A DNA stretch of 64,000 nt from Triticum aestivum (lineage: Eukaryota; Streptophyta; Magnoliopsida; Poales; Poaceae): assembly GCF_018294505.1 (NCBI RefSeq), contig NC_057811.1, positions 400,986,491 through 401,050,490 of the forward strand, in the 5' to 3' direction. The notes beneath the pieces are model-generated. The model was not told the DNA's origin. It made no database searches and saw nothing but the letters and a program-made list of their open reading frames with translations. This document shows positions 34,118 to 45,078 of this stretch, piece by piece; positions within the stretch are counted from its first letter, which is position 1, and every line of letters begins with the position of its first letter. The position numbers were made by a program, and so were the translations under genes.

Positions 34118-34860
34118 ATGGCGCTCCCCGTGGCTCCAATGACGCTCCCAGCGGCCGACGACGACAACGGCGGGCAATTCACCACGCATCACGTAGTGGA
34201 CACCCACATGAGGGGTAGGCCCTCTCGGTGGTGTACACGAACGATCCGGTCTCGGTGGAGAGCTCCATCCAAACTATGGAGCAGTTCCTTGCCGAGGACA
34301 AGTACCGAGTGGTCGGCTTCGACCTCGAGTACACCATCGGTCGTGCCGAGCATGATCAGAAGGTTGTCGTCGCCCAGTTGTGCGTGCGACATGACGTCCT
34401 CGTCTACCACTCCCACCTTGCCACAAGGCCTTGCGAGCGTTTCTCCAGGTTTATCAACAGCTCCGACTACAGTTTTGCTACGGTGGACACCACCAACGAT
34501 CTAAAAGCGCTCAAGGTTTCGGACTTGAAATGCCTGAATCTTGTCAACATCCAGCACCACTACAAGGTCTGGGGCAGCGACAAAAAGAAACTGAACTCCC
34601 TGGTTGACCTCGCCTCGGCCATCATCGACCCCTACTACACGAAGATGAAGGAAGAGAGCAATAAGGACAAGAACGCCTGGCACAGTGTGTGGCATAAGAG
34701 ACTGGATGAACAACATGTCAAGTACGCGGCCATGGACGCATACACAAGCTACGAGATGTACAGGCGGATCGTTGACATGAGGAACTGTCTTCTTCCTGAC
34801 CCAGACGAGGGATCGAGGCACATAGCAGTGGCGGGAGCGTCACAAGAAGTAGATGACTAG
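34118..34860 (+). pseudogene. DEDD-type 3'-5' exonuclease-like gene, frameshifted near its 5' end
   Basis: The main frame (about 34219-34860) contains a WRN/RNase D-like exonuclease core: VGFDLEYT (Asp-x-Glu, metal ligands), a central TTNDLKAL with Asp, and KYAAMDAYTSYEMY near the end (Tyr-x3-Asp, DEDDy type). Such proteins remove nucleotides from 3' ends of DNA or RNA, and plants have many small members. The likely start is ATG 34118 (MALPVAPMTLPAADDD), but that frame runs off near 34213. A one-base deletion is the simplest explanation, as the exonuclease frame has a TAG at 34216-34218 just upstream. The catalytic residues appear kept. It lies close to the right end of CACTA element 1 and points toward it. 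Confidence 0.65.
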
Positions 34861-34969
34861 ACGATCGTTTCTCCTACTTTAGAATGCATGCAATTGTTTA
34901 TTGAGGTGTGTGCGAATGATCTGTATCATCACTTATGTAATTGGATGTTTATTTCAGTTATATATATAT

Positions 34970-35432
34970 GTGTGTATATATATACATGTTATTCTACTGT
35001 AGACAAAGCAATTCACACGACTTATTAGCAGCAATCGTCTGTGTTATTATTGGTCCTCGCACACATTTCTGATTACGGACCTATTTGCCGCGTATCACAC
35101 ACATCTTGTTCAGTTGAACTGTTTCCATTGTGTTGCCTAATCACACACAGTTCATCCCAGTAAACCGTATGTTGTATATCGCACACGCCTTCATCTGGCT
35201 GCCTGTTTCTTTTGTGCCTCCTCATCCCAAACAGTTAATTGAGCTGAACCGTATGCCCTGCATCACACACGCAACTAAATTCTGAACCGTATTTGATGCA
35301 TTTGTTATCGCAAACATTTTGCACCTTTTTTGACGGGTTTTTTACACCACCGTTTGCGATTATGGCATCGCACACATTTTCGTCGAAGGGTCTCTGATCG
35401 TAGTGTCGCGTTTGGACCATCCTGCAGTAGTG
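34970..35432 (-). repeat. Right terminal and subterminal inverted region of CACTA element 1
   Basis: The reverse complement of this stretch aligns with 17697-18260: same terminus, then gcgacactacgatcagagac, gtgtgcgatgc and aacaagatgtgtgtgatacg in the same order. It starts soon after an AT-microsatellite (tatatatatgtgtgtatat, about 34960-34985). Confidence 0.75.
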
Positions 35433-35503
35433 TGTGTGTCTATATATAGGGTAGCACTATTCTAATCCCAGGATTAGAATAACTATTCGGATCACAGCTG
35501 CCC

Positions 35504-36450
35504 CTATAAGGGCTCGATTACATGTTCCCGAGATTTCAGAAAATGCACACCTGAGAAAACGACCCGTGCCCGCACCTCCCGCAGCTCGCTTTCCCCTGAT
35601 TCCTCCTCTCGCTCTCCCCCGATTCGTCCTGCGACAAGGTCACCGCCTCGCCCCCCTCGCTCTCCCCCGCCCTGGATCGCGCCCCCCCGCCGTGCCCCGC
35701 CCCAAAGACGCGTGCCGCCATCGACCCCCGGATTAGGTCGCCGCGCCCCGCCCCAGGTATTGGATCCGACCACCGCGCTGGCTGCCCCTGCTCCTCGCCT
35801 GTCCGCCTCCACGCCCGCGTGAGGGGATGCCAAGCCCTCGTGCTCCTCCATCGGCAGCCACCGGAGGGCCTCTCGCGCACCTTCCCTTCCTCTCTTCCTT
35901 CTCCTTCCCTCTCCCTCACACCCTCTCACTTCTCTCTGTTCTCCCGCAAGTACCCGCCATAGCCACCATGGACAACAGCCACGGGGCAGGAGCTCGCCAC
36001 CGAAGTCCCCCGAGCACCGTCCGCCCCGAATCTGGCCGGGAACCGGACGAGGCCGAGCCCTTGTGCCCAGATCCGCGCGTGGCTCAGCGCCACAACCACC
36101 ATCACCGGAGATCCGGCAGAGATCAGCAGCCCCACGACCTCTACCTCCCAACCCCCGCCTACCCGCCGCCCCAGCCAGTGCGTCGCCCTGTGCACTCCGC
36201 TGCCGGCAGCAAGAGCTTGGATGCCGCCACCATGCAGACTCCTCCCGGTGGGGCACAACCACCGCAACAATCTGGAGGTTCACCGCGGCACCTCAGGCGG
36301 TTCAACTGACGCGCCCCCGCTTCTGGAACCACCTGCCGGGACGACCACCACCCCTCCCTCCTCCTGTTGCAGGTGACCTTCCTCCTCCTACTGAAGCTGA
36401 CCTTCCTTCCTCCTGCTGCTTAATCCTGTTGTCTTGGATGATTAAATCAC
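35504..36450. other. GC-rich gene-like block, strand uncertain
   Basis: Overlapping open frames exist on both strands: about 160 codons on plus (35827-36309) and 259 codons on minus (35504-36283). All are Pro/Arg/Gly-rich low-complexity translations without domains. The plus strand has a CT-rich leader and a GC-rich start typical of grass 5' exons (a start such as ATG 35968 is possible), so it may be a captured 5' exon. No call can be supported. Confidence 0.3.
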
Positions 36451-36599
36451 GCCACATTCTGCTCGTTTCAATTCTACAGCGGCGTATCACATAGAGAAGT
36501 TCGATCCGGACAACCGCTTCAGTTCGATGTCACTGCATAGTGCAGCTTTTTTATGCTCTTTTCTTGTTTTGACAAAAGATGTTGTTTTTGTAGATTTGT

Positions 36600-39500
36600 G
36601 CACATAAAGTTCAAAAAATATAATGGAGATAAGCAGCAAGTATGCGTGTGTGTGGTGGTGAGGTTGAGGTTCAGAAAACGTGTGTGGTGATGGTGAGGTT
36701 CAGAAGAACATGTGTGTGGTGGAGAAATTCACTAGCTTTTTTAATCGGGACACAAGTAATAGCTTATTTTGTGCAAACATAAAGACAAAAAAATGTATGC
36801 GTCTTTTATAAAAAGAAATTAACAAATGGTCATGTATCGTCCCATGAAAATTCACGCATATGAAAAAGGGAAATTCGGAAGGTCGGGGGTGACGAACAGA
36901 GAAGTTCATGTATCAATGTTGAGGAAGGTCAGGACAAAGGTACTCAACCCACTGTGGTGTCTCACACCAACTATACATGCTCAACGACCTCTCTGTTCAT
37001 CAAGAAATTCGAGTTTCCTTAAGCCACATTGTTGTGCTATGAAAAATGCATTGGTTCTATGCGCCTTGGAGAAAATTGGGTTTGAAAATATTGTTTTCGT
37101 GTTGTCCCACTGAAAAATGCCTTCATTTCTTTCTTAAACAAGTTAAGTGTTGTGAGAATTGTTGGTTTTTTATCTCTCCGTCAGTACATGATAGTGAACA
37201 TATCAACTAAAAAAACACGTCTGATGATTTCATACGTTTTTTGAATTTGGAGAGTTCAAGGTGTGGCTGATGAGAAAGTTTGTACACTATAAAAAATGTG
37301 GCTAACAATTCGAGGGAGTGCACATTGTTCAATTCTGGAACATCAAAGACAAAAATATGAGGAAGTTAAAAAAAATCAAATAATATAACGAAGAAGTTTA
37401 AATTAAAAAAAGAGAGTAGTTCAATCTATATAAAAAACTCAGATTTTCCTTCTTACTAAATAAATATAACCAAGAAGTTCTATTAAAAACGCGAAGCAGT
37501 TCGATATTAATTACAAAAGTCGGATTTTTCCCATTACTCAAAAATAAAAACCAAGAAAGTCCAAATTAAAAAAATGCACGCAATTCAATGTTTAATTATG
37601 AACAAAAACCATGACGGAAGTTCAAAAGTAAATACAGAGAGCAATTCAAAAACCGATATGATGAAGCGCAGTTTTCTGGCGAAGAAGGTTGTTCCTAAAA
37701 AAACTAGAAGTTCAAATTCAAATAATGGTGTAGTTCGAAGTTTAAAAAATCCAGAATTTTGCTTTTGAACAAATAAATAAAAACCTAGAAGTTCAATTTA
37801 GAATAACAGAGCATAAAATATGTCACATAAAATTCTCTGTTATTCTAAATTGAATTTCGCTTTAGAAAATATAAGAAGTTCATAGTGAAAACAACGAGAA
37901 GTTCAAGTACTGCAAGGAATGCATTTCAGGTGAGAATAAAAGTATAGAAAAATAAAAGTTTATAAAGTTTGTTGAAAGAAGTTCAAGTGCTCTTTCCGGG
38001 AAGTTCAAAAATTCTTGCGAGAGAGGTTCACCTTATATTTCCTTGTTCGATTTTTTCCGTATAAAAAATCGAATACAATTCTTTACTCAAAATATAAAAA
38101 GGTGAAGTTCAAATTGAAATAACAGAGAAGTTCGGAGTTTATTAAAACCAAGGATTTACCTGTTCAAAAAATAAAAAACACACGCCATTTTTTGTACTTT
38201 TAAAAACAACTCATAAACGAAAAAATGGCTGCTAGAAGTTCAAGTGCTCGGCGAGGAAAAGTTCAAAAATTCTTGGGAGAAGTTCAAAATACGTAAAAAA
38301 AATATGTTGTTTTTTGTGTTTTAAAATAATTCTCTCAAACCAGAGAGAAGTTCAAAGTGATAACAACCGGAAGTTCACATACTACATGGTGTGTATTTCA
38401 TATAAGAAAAATACAAAAAAAGTGAAACAGGGTGAAGTTCAAACAGACATGCCCCAGAAGTTCAACTACTCCACGCAGTGCAAAAAACACCACGTAAAAA
38501 ACAGCACGTCAAAACAGGGTGAAGTTCAATCAGACATGCCCGAGAAGTTTAAATATTTCATGCAGTGCATTTCCATTTGCGATGAAGGCACAAATCATGA
38601 TCTCGTCATTTTCTAATTTATTTCAGAACGACAAGTCCTCGGTCGGAGAAAGTTAAAAAAATATCGTGGGAGAGGTTTGTACAAAAAAATATCATTTGTG
38701 TAATACTGACGAAATGGATGAGAAAATTAAAAATGAAAAATGCGACAGAAGTTCAACGTGAAAACTGCAGGAAGTTCACCAACTACACTGTATGAATTTC
38801 AGATGAAAAACTTTTAAAATCATCGCGAGTATGAAAAAATGATCAACATCGGAAAGTTGCGTGTTTACAGCAGCTTTCTATCGGTATATCACTTGCTCAA
38901 TTCCGGTGAGTGAATGGAGATCTACGTGCAAAAAAAGCACGTGAAAAACAGAGTGAAGTTCATGTAGGCATGCCGAGAAGTTCAAGTTCTTCACGCGGTG
39001 CATTTTCGAAGAATCTGTTTCGCGATAAAGGCAGAACGAATGATCCTGCCGTTTTCAAAATTACTTGAAAACGGCTAGGAATCAGAGAAAACCATCAACA
39101 TGAAAAAGTTTTGAATTTTCCATAGCTTTTCAACGGTATATTATTAGGCCCATTCCGATAAAGTTTGTAGAAATTACGGCAAAAATACATTTTTAGCCAT
39201 TTTTAAAATTGACTTAAAACAGTAAGAAATTGGGAGAAACAATTTATACCAAAAAGTTTCGCATTTACTCAAGCTTTCCAACGCCATATCGTTTTCTGCA
39301 TTCGGACATACGGTTAAAACATTAGCTCGAAAATACGAACTCGATGCAACTTGGACTGTTTTCTAAATTACTTTTAAACCGTTCCAAATTAGAAAAAAAA
39401 CTTTAAACATCAAAGAGTAGCGCATTTTCATAAGCTTTCCAACGCCATATCATTTGCCTCAATTGGATTAGTCGTTTAAAAATGACATTGAAAATTCAAA

Positions 39501-40085
39501 TTAGCTGTTCGGTTTGTAAAATTTTACGATTTTCCAAATTCCTCTTTAACCATAGGGAATTAGAGAAAACTTTCAACATGTGGAAGAAGCGGTTTTGCAG
39601 TAGCTTTCCAACGCCTTATTATTTGCCTCATTCCGATAAACGGTTTAGAAATACGATCGAAAATACGATTCACGTTTTTTGTATGAAGAAAAAACAATTT
39701 TCAAAACTGCTCTTAAACCGCTTACATTTTGCCAAAAATTTAACTTGGGTCATGATACTGGTGTCCATAGCTTTCCAACAGTATATCGCAGGCCCCATTT
39801 GGGCAATGTTGGCTGAAGTTCAACCTAGCACAGGGGGAAGTTCAGGTCGAACAACTCAGGCAGTAAAAATGCAACAGAGGCTTGTTTCATCACGACCCGA
39901 GAGAAAATCCGCCAATGACCGATATTCCTATTTAAAAACGGGCATTTAGTTGCTAAAAACCGTGTCGACATTACACTCACATCACAAACAACACGAATGA
40001 TCAGAAAAAATCGCGGTAGAAGCCACGGTTGAGAAGATAGCCCGAAGGTCGGGTTCCTACAGAGGGAAGTTCAGGCGTGTAACTC
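36600..40085 (+). repeat. Dispersed GAAGTTC motif field
   Basis: The 7-mer gaagttc or close forms (agaagttcaa, ggaagttcac, gtgaagttca) occur dozens of times on the plus strand at irregular 20-100-base spacing. A second recurring phrase in 38.8-39.8 kb is agctttccaacgccatat with variants. There is no coding capacity. The motif is strongly strand-biased. Confidence 0.7.
37792..37854. repeat. Perfect 20-bp inverted repeat (hairpin)
   Basis: ttcaatttagaataacagag at 37792-37811 and its exact complement at 37835-37854 are separated by 23 bases. It would form a stable stem-loop in RNA or extruded DNA. It lies inside the GAAGTTC field. Confidence 0.8.
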
Positions 40086-40141
40086 AGGAAGTTCATGTTG
40101 TGATCAGAATAATATTCTGATCCCGTGATCAGAATAATGTT

Positions 40142-40142
<1 letters not shown>

Positions 40143-40172
<30 letters not shown>

Positions 40173-40192
40173 CTATACATATATATATATAT
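40143..40192. repeat. (TG)n and (AT)n microsatellite
   Basis: A TG run of about 30 bases is followed by tctataca and an AT run of about 14 bases. It borders the right end of the probable Mutator-like element. A shorter tgtgtgtgtctatatata lies at its left end (35431-35448). Confidence 0.9.
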
Positions 40193-40399
40193 AGATGTGT
40201 CCCATGCTAGAAAAAATAAAGTTTGAGCGCATGCGTGGGACGCCCCCCCCCCCTCGCCGCCGCCGCCTCGAAGTTGGGAAACTGACATCGTACGTATTGA
40301 ACTAGGCTTGGGGTCAGGTACAGTGTTCGGTTTGTAATGTAGTTGGTGGCCCATCAAAGTTGTGCATTTGGGATTTAAACACATCACACAGCACCGTAC

Positions 40400-40570
40400 C
40401 CATACATATTTTCGGGCCGCATGCAGTGTATACGGGGTCTTCTGATCGACCATGTCTCCCTTGTGCGGTTTTTTGTGACGACACGCATATATGTGGGCTC
40501 CCTGAGTGTATATATATCATCCCTTTGACCGATAATGAGGGGTATTATGTGTTGGCCATGAATGGATTCC
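40400..40570 (+). repeat. Second copy of the dispersed repeat at 25990-26170
   Basis: Carries gccgcatgcag, catgtctcccttgtgcgg, acgacacgcatat and atccctttgacc in the same order as the first copy. A weaker partial copy (gggccgcatgcaagaggta) lies near 40820. Family unknown. Confidence 0.5.
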
Positions 40571-40945
40571 TCCTAGTTCATGTTAGGGCTGGTCACCGTC
40601 ACGTGTCGCTCAACCAAAGCTCGACCTCATGCGTTGTCAAGATTCCCTCCCACATGCTCGAATTGCTGGGTTCGACCTACATCAAACCCTGCGTATCTCG
40701 TCCTTAACTACCTTGCCTTCATGGTTGTTTGTCTGTATCGAGAGGTAGGCACCACATCGAAATTGTACATTATTCTATATTGAAAACACACATCACCTCT
40801 TCCCGACGTACATCATTTTGGGCCGCATGCAAGAGGTACTGGTTTTGTGGTCCCTCTCATGTGATTTTTATGATGGTTCAATCTATTGGCCCAAGCGGTT
40901 TATCAACAACAACAACTGTCATTTGACCAAACGATAGATTCATTG
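40571..40945. other. Unassigned sequence left of CACTA element 2
   Basis: No coding frame of interest and no terminal repeat is recognised apart from the partial repeat near 40820. Confidence 0.35.
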
Positions 40946-43700
40946 CACTAAAAAAAGACACATCCGTGACATTTTGGGCCGAACGAAAATCTTTTCTGTC
41001 ATACTTATGACACTTCTATGACGATAATTGTGACAAAACCCGGTATCATCATAGATGTGGTGGGGTCCTACTTCTATGACAAAAGATCATGACAGAAAAT
41101 GGGCTTTTCGTCCTGGGCGGGCCGGAGACGCAGCTGCATGACATTCTTTGGACCGTCCATGACGGAAAAACCATGGTAGAAGCGAGGGCGCGGAAAATAT
41201 TGGGGAGTCCCCGGTTACGGTGGGTGGTCGGGGCCGAGCGATGCGCGTTTCTCTTGTACGTACGCGCGTGTGTGCGAGGCGTTGGGCTCTAACTAAACCC
41301 GAGCGAGGCGTTGGGCTCTAACTAAACCCGAGCGATTGCATTGCAGGCTATGCGTTACTAAACCCGAGCGATCGATGGCTGTTAACTGAACCCGATCGAG
41401 CGATTCCTTCGCTACTGCTGCTAACTGAAGCCGATCGATGCTGCCTTTGGATGAACAGTGAGCGTTGCTGGGGGGGTTGGATGAACAGTTCCCGGTGGGG
41501 GTGGATGAACAGGACCCCGTGGCGTTGCCTCTGGATGAACAGTGAGCGTTGCTGGGGGGTTTGGATGAACAGTTCCCGGTGGGGGTGGATGAACAGGAAC
41601 CCGATCGTTCGAGCCGGTTGGGGCTGGATGAACATGACCCCGTGGAGGGCAGGATGAACAGGACCACCCCGTGGAGGGCAGGATGAACAGTAGATGGTGG
41701 AGGGCTGGATGAACAGTAGTTCGTGGAGGGGTGGTTGAACAGGAGCCCGTGGAGAGGGCTGGTCGAACAGTAGCCGGTGGAGTAGCGCGCGGTGGAGGCT
41801 GGATGAACAGGAGCCCGTGGATGAACAGTCGCAGGTGGAGGCTGGAGGAGGTCAACGGTGGATGAACAGTAGCCCATGGAGGCTGGAGGGGGTCGACGGT
41901 GGAGATGAGCAGTATCCCGTGGAGTCCCGTTTTGCGGTACGCCACACCCCTCCCGATGAACAGGACCCCCGTTTTGACCGTAGCGCTCCAACACAAGTCC
42001 GTTTCCTCCGTTTTGCGGTACGCCACACCCCTCCCGATCAACAGGACCCCATTTCGACCATAGGAGGTCCGTTTCCTCCGTTTTGCGGTACGCCAGATCC
42101 CTCCCGATGAACAGGATCCCGTTTCGAACATGGCCGGTCGAACACAAGGCCGTTTCCTCCGTTCTGCTGTACGCCAGGCCTCGATTCCATGGGTTGTTCC
42201 GTCCAAGCCCTCCCGATGAACACGACGACGCATTTCGTTCCGACCCAGCCGGTTGGCTCCCCATGAACACGACGACGACGATGTTTCTCTGTTCCTGCCC
42301 AGCCATGTACACGAGCGCTGGCCGTACGTATGCGCGAGTAGGCGTTCGAGACCCTGCCCGTATGTACGTATGTGGCCGTATTTTCTTTCTTGCACACTGG
42401 CCGTTGTACGTACGTGTACATGCTACGTGCGCGCCTCTACTATGACACGTGCGCGCCTCTACATCGACCAGTATGTACATACACGTTCGCGACCAGCATG
42501 ACAACGCTACGTACGCTTCGACCAGGTGGGTCCCGACTGTCAGGCACTTCCTTGCATGCGAAGATGTAGCTGGTGGGTCCCAGCAGTCAGGGGGCGAATC
42601 GTTTTTTTGCCCGGACGCACTTCCTTGCGTGTGAAGATGTAGCTGGTAGGTCCCAACAGTCAGGGGGAAACGTTTTTTTTCGCGAAATACAGTTGCCCGT
42701 CCGGTGGGTCCCTGCTATCAGGTGGAGGAATAATTATTTTGCGCGTAATAAGGAGGCACTTCCTTGCGGCCGCCGTGGACCCAGCTGTCAGCCTCTCCAT
42801 ATACAGTACTCTTCCGATGGAAGTTGTTCCTTGACCACGTTGACCACGCCGCGCCGAGAGCACGAGGGCGGTGGACGACGGCGAGGCCTAGGAAGGGGAC
42901 AACGCGGAGTCGGGGAAGACGCGGCAGTGGAAGCCCGCGCGGAGAGGAGTACGAGGGTTCACTGGTTCGCCTGTGGTGTGAGGCTGCCGTCGCCACAGGG
43001 CCTGGCCAGCGGTGGGAATAGTAGGGGGCGGTGAGGCCTCCGCGGCAGCACAGCCGGCCACGGGAGGCAGGAGCATGCGGCATGATCGGCGCTGCTTTGG
43101 GCGGCTGGAGCAACAAGACCAGAGGTTGAAGAAGCACTACGGCTGTTGGATGGACATCGTACGGTCATTGGAGCTAGAATCGTTCATATTGACTAAGTTG
43201 ACAAAGCACTCTGTCCCCGTCAACTTAGTAGGCCCACAGGTCAGCTTCCGAAATGGTGCACCCCAGATGTCAGGGGGAGGAATCATTTTTTGGGCGGGTG
43301 AAGCTAGAATATCAGAGATTGAAGAAGAAGCACGGCATCCGTTGGATGGACATCCAACGGCCACTGCTGCTAGAACCGTGTGTTGACTATAAGTTGACAA
43401 AGCCTTGCATACGCGTCAACTCTTTTTTTTAGGGGACGCGTCAACTTAGTAAGGCCACAAGTGTGTGACAGAGAACTTATAGCCCATTTGTGATTTGTAA
43501 GAATGTGCAGCCAATTTTTGAATTCCAATGGAATTTACTACAGCCTATTTACAGTTTGTTAAAAGTACAACCCATTTCAACCAACCGTTCAAAACAGAAT
43601 TCAATAAAATTCCCACATTTTGATGGGATCCGAAATATTTTTATCCCGAAATTTCTAGTCAGATCAAATACAATTTCAATATAAATTTATATTACGTAAA
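40946..43700 (+). repeat. Left inverted arm of CACTA element 2
   Basis: In order: the terminus; a TGACA-rich zone (gacacttctatgacgataat); a block with direct repeats of tctaactaaacccgagcg (41286-41345); the GATGAACAG field; a tacgtacg-rich zone; and GC-rich blocks containing cacttccttgcgtgtgaaga and ggatggacatc. All recur inverted in 59090-62314. The inner limit is approximate, where gcagcccatt and tgggctgta phrases fade. Confidence 0.75.
41440..42270 (+). repeat. GATGAACAG subterminal motif field, left arm
   Basis: About 20 copies of GGATGAACAG or close variants (cgatgaacagg, ggttgaacagg) occur in 830 bases, often as ggatgaacagnancccgtgg. By analogy with En/Spm and other CACTA elements these are candidate binding sites for a transposition protein. 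The repeats keep several frames open, including a 403-codon frame on minus, which I do not treat as a gene. Confidence 0.8.
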
Positions 43701-44990
43701 AAATCCAACGAAACATTGCGCATGCAACAATTAATGAAATTAAAATTTTCAATATCCAAAAATAATATTTTATAAAGTAATTACGTGTTTGGTGCATTTT
43801 TATAGTTACTGCCCAGTTTTTATAATTACATCCCATTTATTATTTCTTAAAGCCCATTTTCTTGTTAAGCCTAATCCATCCCTCCTAGGAAAGATTTGCA
43901 GCCCAGCGGGGCGGAGAATAACAACTTGACCTTGCCTAGGTATTCCTAAAAAAAGTATAGCTGGGCTAGCCATTTTTAGCTTGAAAAAAAATTAATATCT
44001 GGGCTGGATATCTGGCCTGGGCTAGACGGGCCACAGCCCGCCCAATTAATAGCTGCAGCGATGTTTTTGTTGTTGTTCAGAGGAGAAAAATTATTACCTG
44101 GGCTAAACATCGCTCAAGAAAAACTCTGCAGTGCTCACACCTCAAAAACACAAATACTGCTCGAGCTGCTTGGTCCCAGCTGTCGGCCTCTTCTTGTGCA
44201 ATTCTCTCGTTTATTGACTACATAGGTTCACAATGGTGTGGGACCGTGATGTCAGGAAACCAGGAGGAAGCAAAAAATATAGTTTTATATACTAATAAGG
44301 ATGCACTTGCTGTCATCCTCTCCAAGTAAAGTCATCTCCTCATCCTCATGTCCGTTGACCATGTTGACAACGCGAGACGGCGGCGCCACGGCGAGCGCAA
44401 CAACTCGAAGAGCGACGGAGAGGGCCTCGCGGGCCCTACGGATGGTCTGATACAACGCCCGCTGCTCATTCGGGAAGCCAGGATCATAGGGCCACATGTC
44501 CGCGACGACATTGTCGTTCGCTTGTTCACTGGTGCTCGTTGAGGAGACAGAGGTTGTAGCACAGGTCCTCCTGCGCTGGTAGCTCTTCCGCCATTAGGGC
44601 GTCGAAGTGCGGCCGCACCTGCTCTATGGTGAACACGGCATTAACCGGCTTGGACAATGGCGCCGGCTCCTGGTCGGGAGCTACGTCCATCGTCTGATTG
44701 TCGTCGCTCAGCTCGACGAGGTAGCTGGCGAGCCAGCATGTCCGGCAGCTGGACCGACCCGCTGCCAAGCACGACTCTGACTGCCCTGGCCCACCTAGAC
44801 CGCCTCCCTCGCCCCCGCGCGCTTTCCGCCCAAAACGGTCAGCGCCGCCCGCCCCGCTTCCCGGTGCATGCGATTACTCCGCCTTCAAACGGCACAAGTG
44901 CCATCCGTCCGTCCTTCTGCCGCCCACATTAATGATACGCGGTTGCCGAGGCGGCTACTCCGGCGCCACACGTCCGTCCCTCCGCCGCCC
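43701..44990. other. Inner flank of the left arm and upstream region of a pseudogene
   Basis: 43.7-44.3 kb is AT-rich with phrases such as ggcctgggctagacgggcc and no coding frame. 44.3-44.95 kb is GC-rich. Its part at 44.75-44.87 kb (ctggcccacc, then gaaacggtcagcgccg-like words) is similar to 50.69-50.78 kb, so a promoter-like segment is duplicated within the element. Confidence 0.4.
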
Positions 44991-44997
44991 ACCATTG

Positions 44998-45007
44998 CTA
45001 TATAAAC
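44998..45007 (+). promoter_or_regulatory. TATA box of the captured pseudogene
   Basis: CTATATAAAC lies about 75-80 bases before the ATG at 45079, in a GC-rich promoter. Typical plant spacing. Confidence 0.55.
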
Positions 45008-45078
45008 TGCTGCGCTGGCCATAGCCGCCGTCATCCGCATCCGTTCCTATTCTCCTGTCCACACCACTACTGCCCACC

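Larger units (their letters stand above)
17697..35432. mobile_element. 17.7-kb CACTA (En/Spm-type) DNA transposon without recognisable transposase
   Basis: The left end CACTACTGCAGGATG (17697) and the right end CATCCTGCAGTAGTG (to 35432) are exact inverted copies. Homology continues inward: the next 60 bases nearly match, and subterminal regions align in inverted orientation for about 500 bases (motifs gtgtgcgat, atacggttca). No TNPD-type transposase was recognised. The cargo is gene-like: a split ORF (18584-20984), a coiled-coil pseudogene (21484-22087), a B3 fragment (27540-28058), two Ala-rich ORFs (29640-30254, 32396-33157) and an exonuclease-like pseudogene (34118-34860). The 3-bp flanks differ (ctt left, tgt right), so no clean target duplication remains. 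A non-autonomous element moved by a related transposase, later rearranged, is the simplest reading. Confidence 0.85.
35451..40142. mobile_element. Probable Mutator-like (MULE/Pack-MULE-type) element
   Basis: About 50 bases at the left (35451-35505, cactattctaatcccaggat then tcggatcaca) are an inverted, diverged match of the right side (40089-40142, tgtgatcagaataatattct then cccgtgatcagaat). The interior has a GC-rich gene-like left part (35.5-36.4 kb) and a long AT-rich part. No transposase domain is recognised and target duplications are obscured by flanking simple repeats. The superfamily assignment is tentative. Confidence 0.45.

Noticed and set aside
35504..36283. 259-codon minus-strand open frame
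   Set aside because: GC-rich sequence open on both strands, with Gly/Arg-rich low-complexity translation and no domain. Kept only as an uncertain gene-like block.
41293..42504. 403-codon open frame on the minus strand
   Set aside because: It lies in the GATGAACAG repeat field. Similar frames open in several phases in both arms, and the translation is low-complexity (FIHPHRELF-like repeats). A by-product of the repeat.
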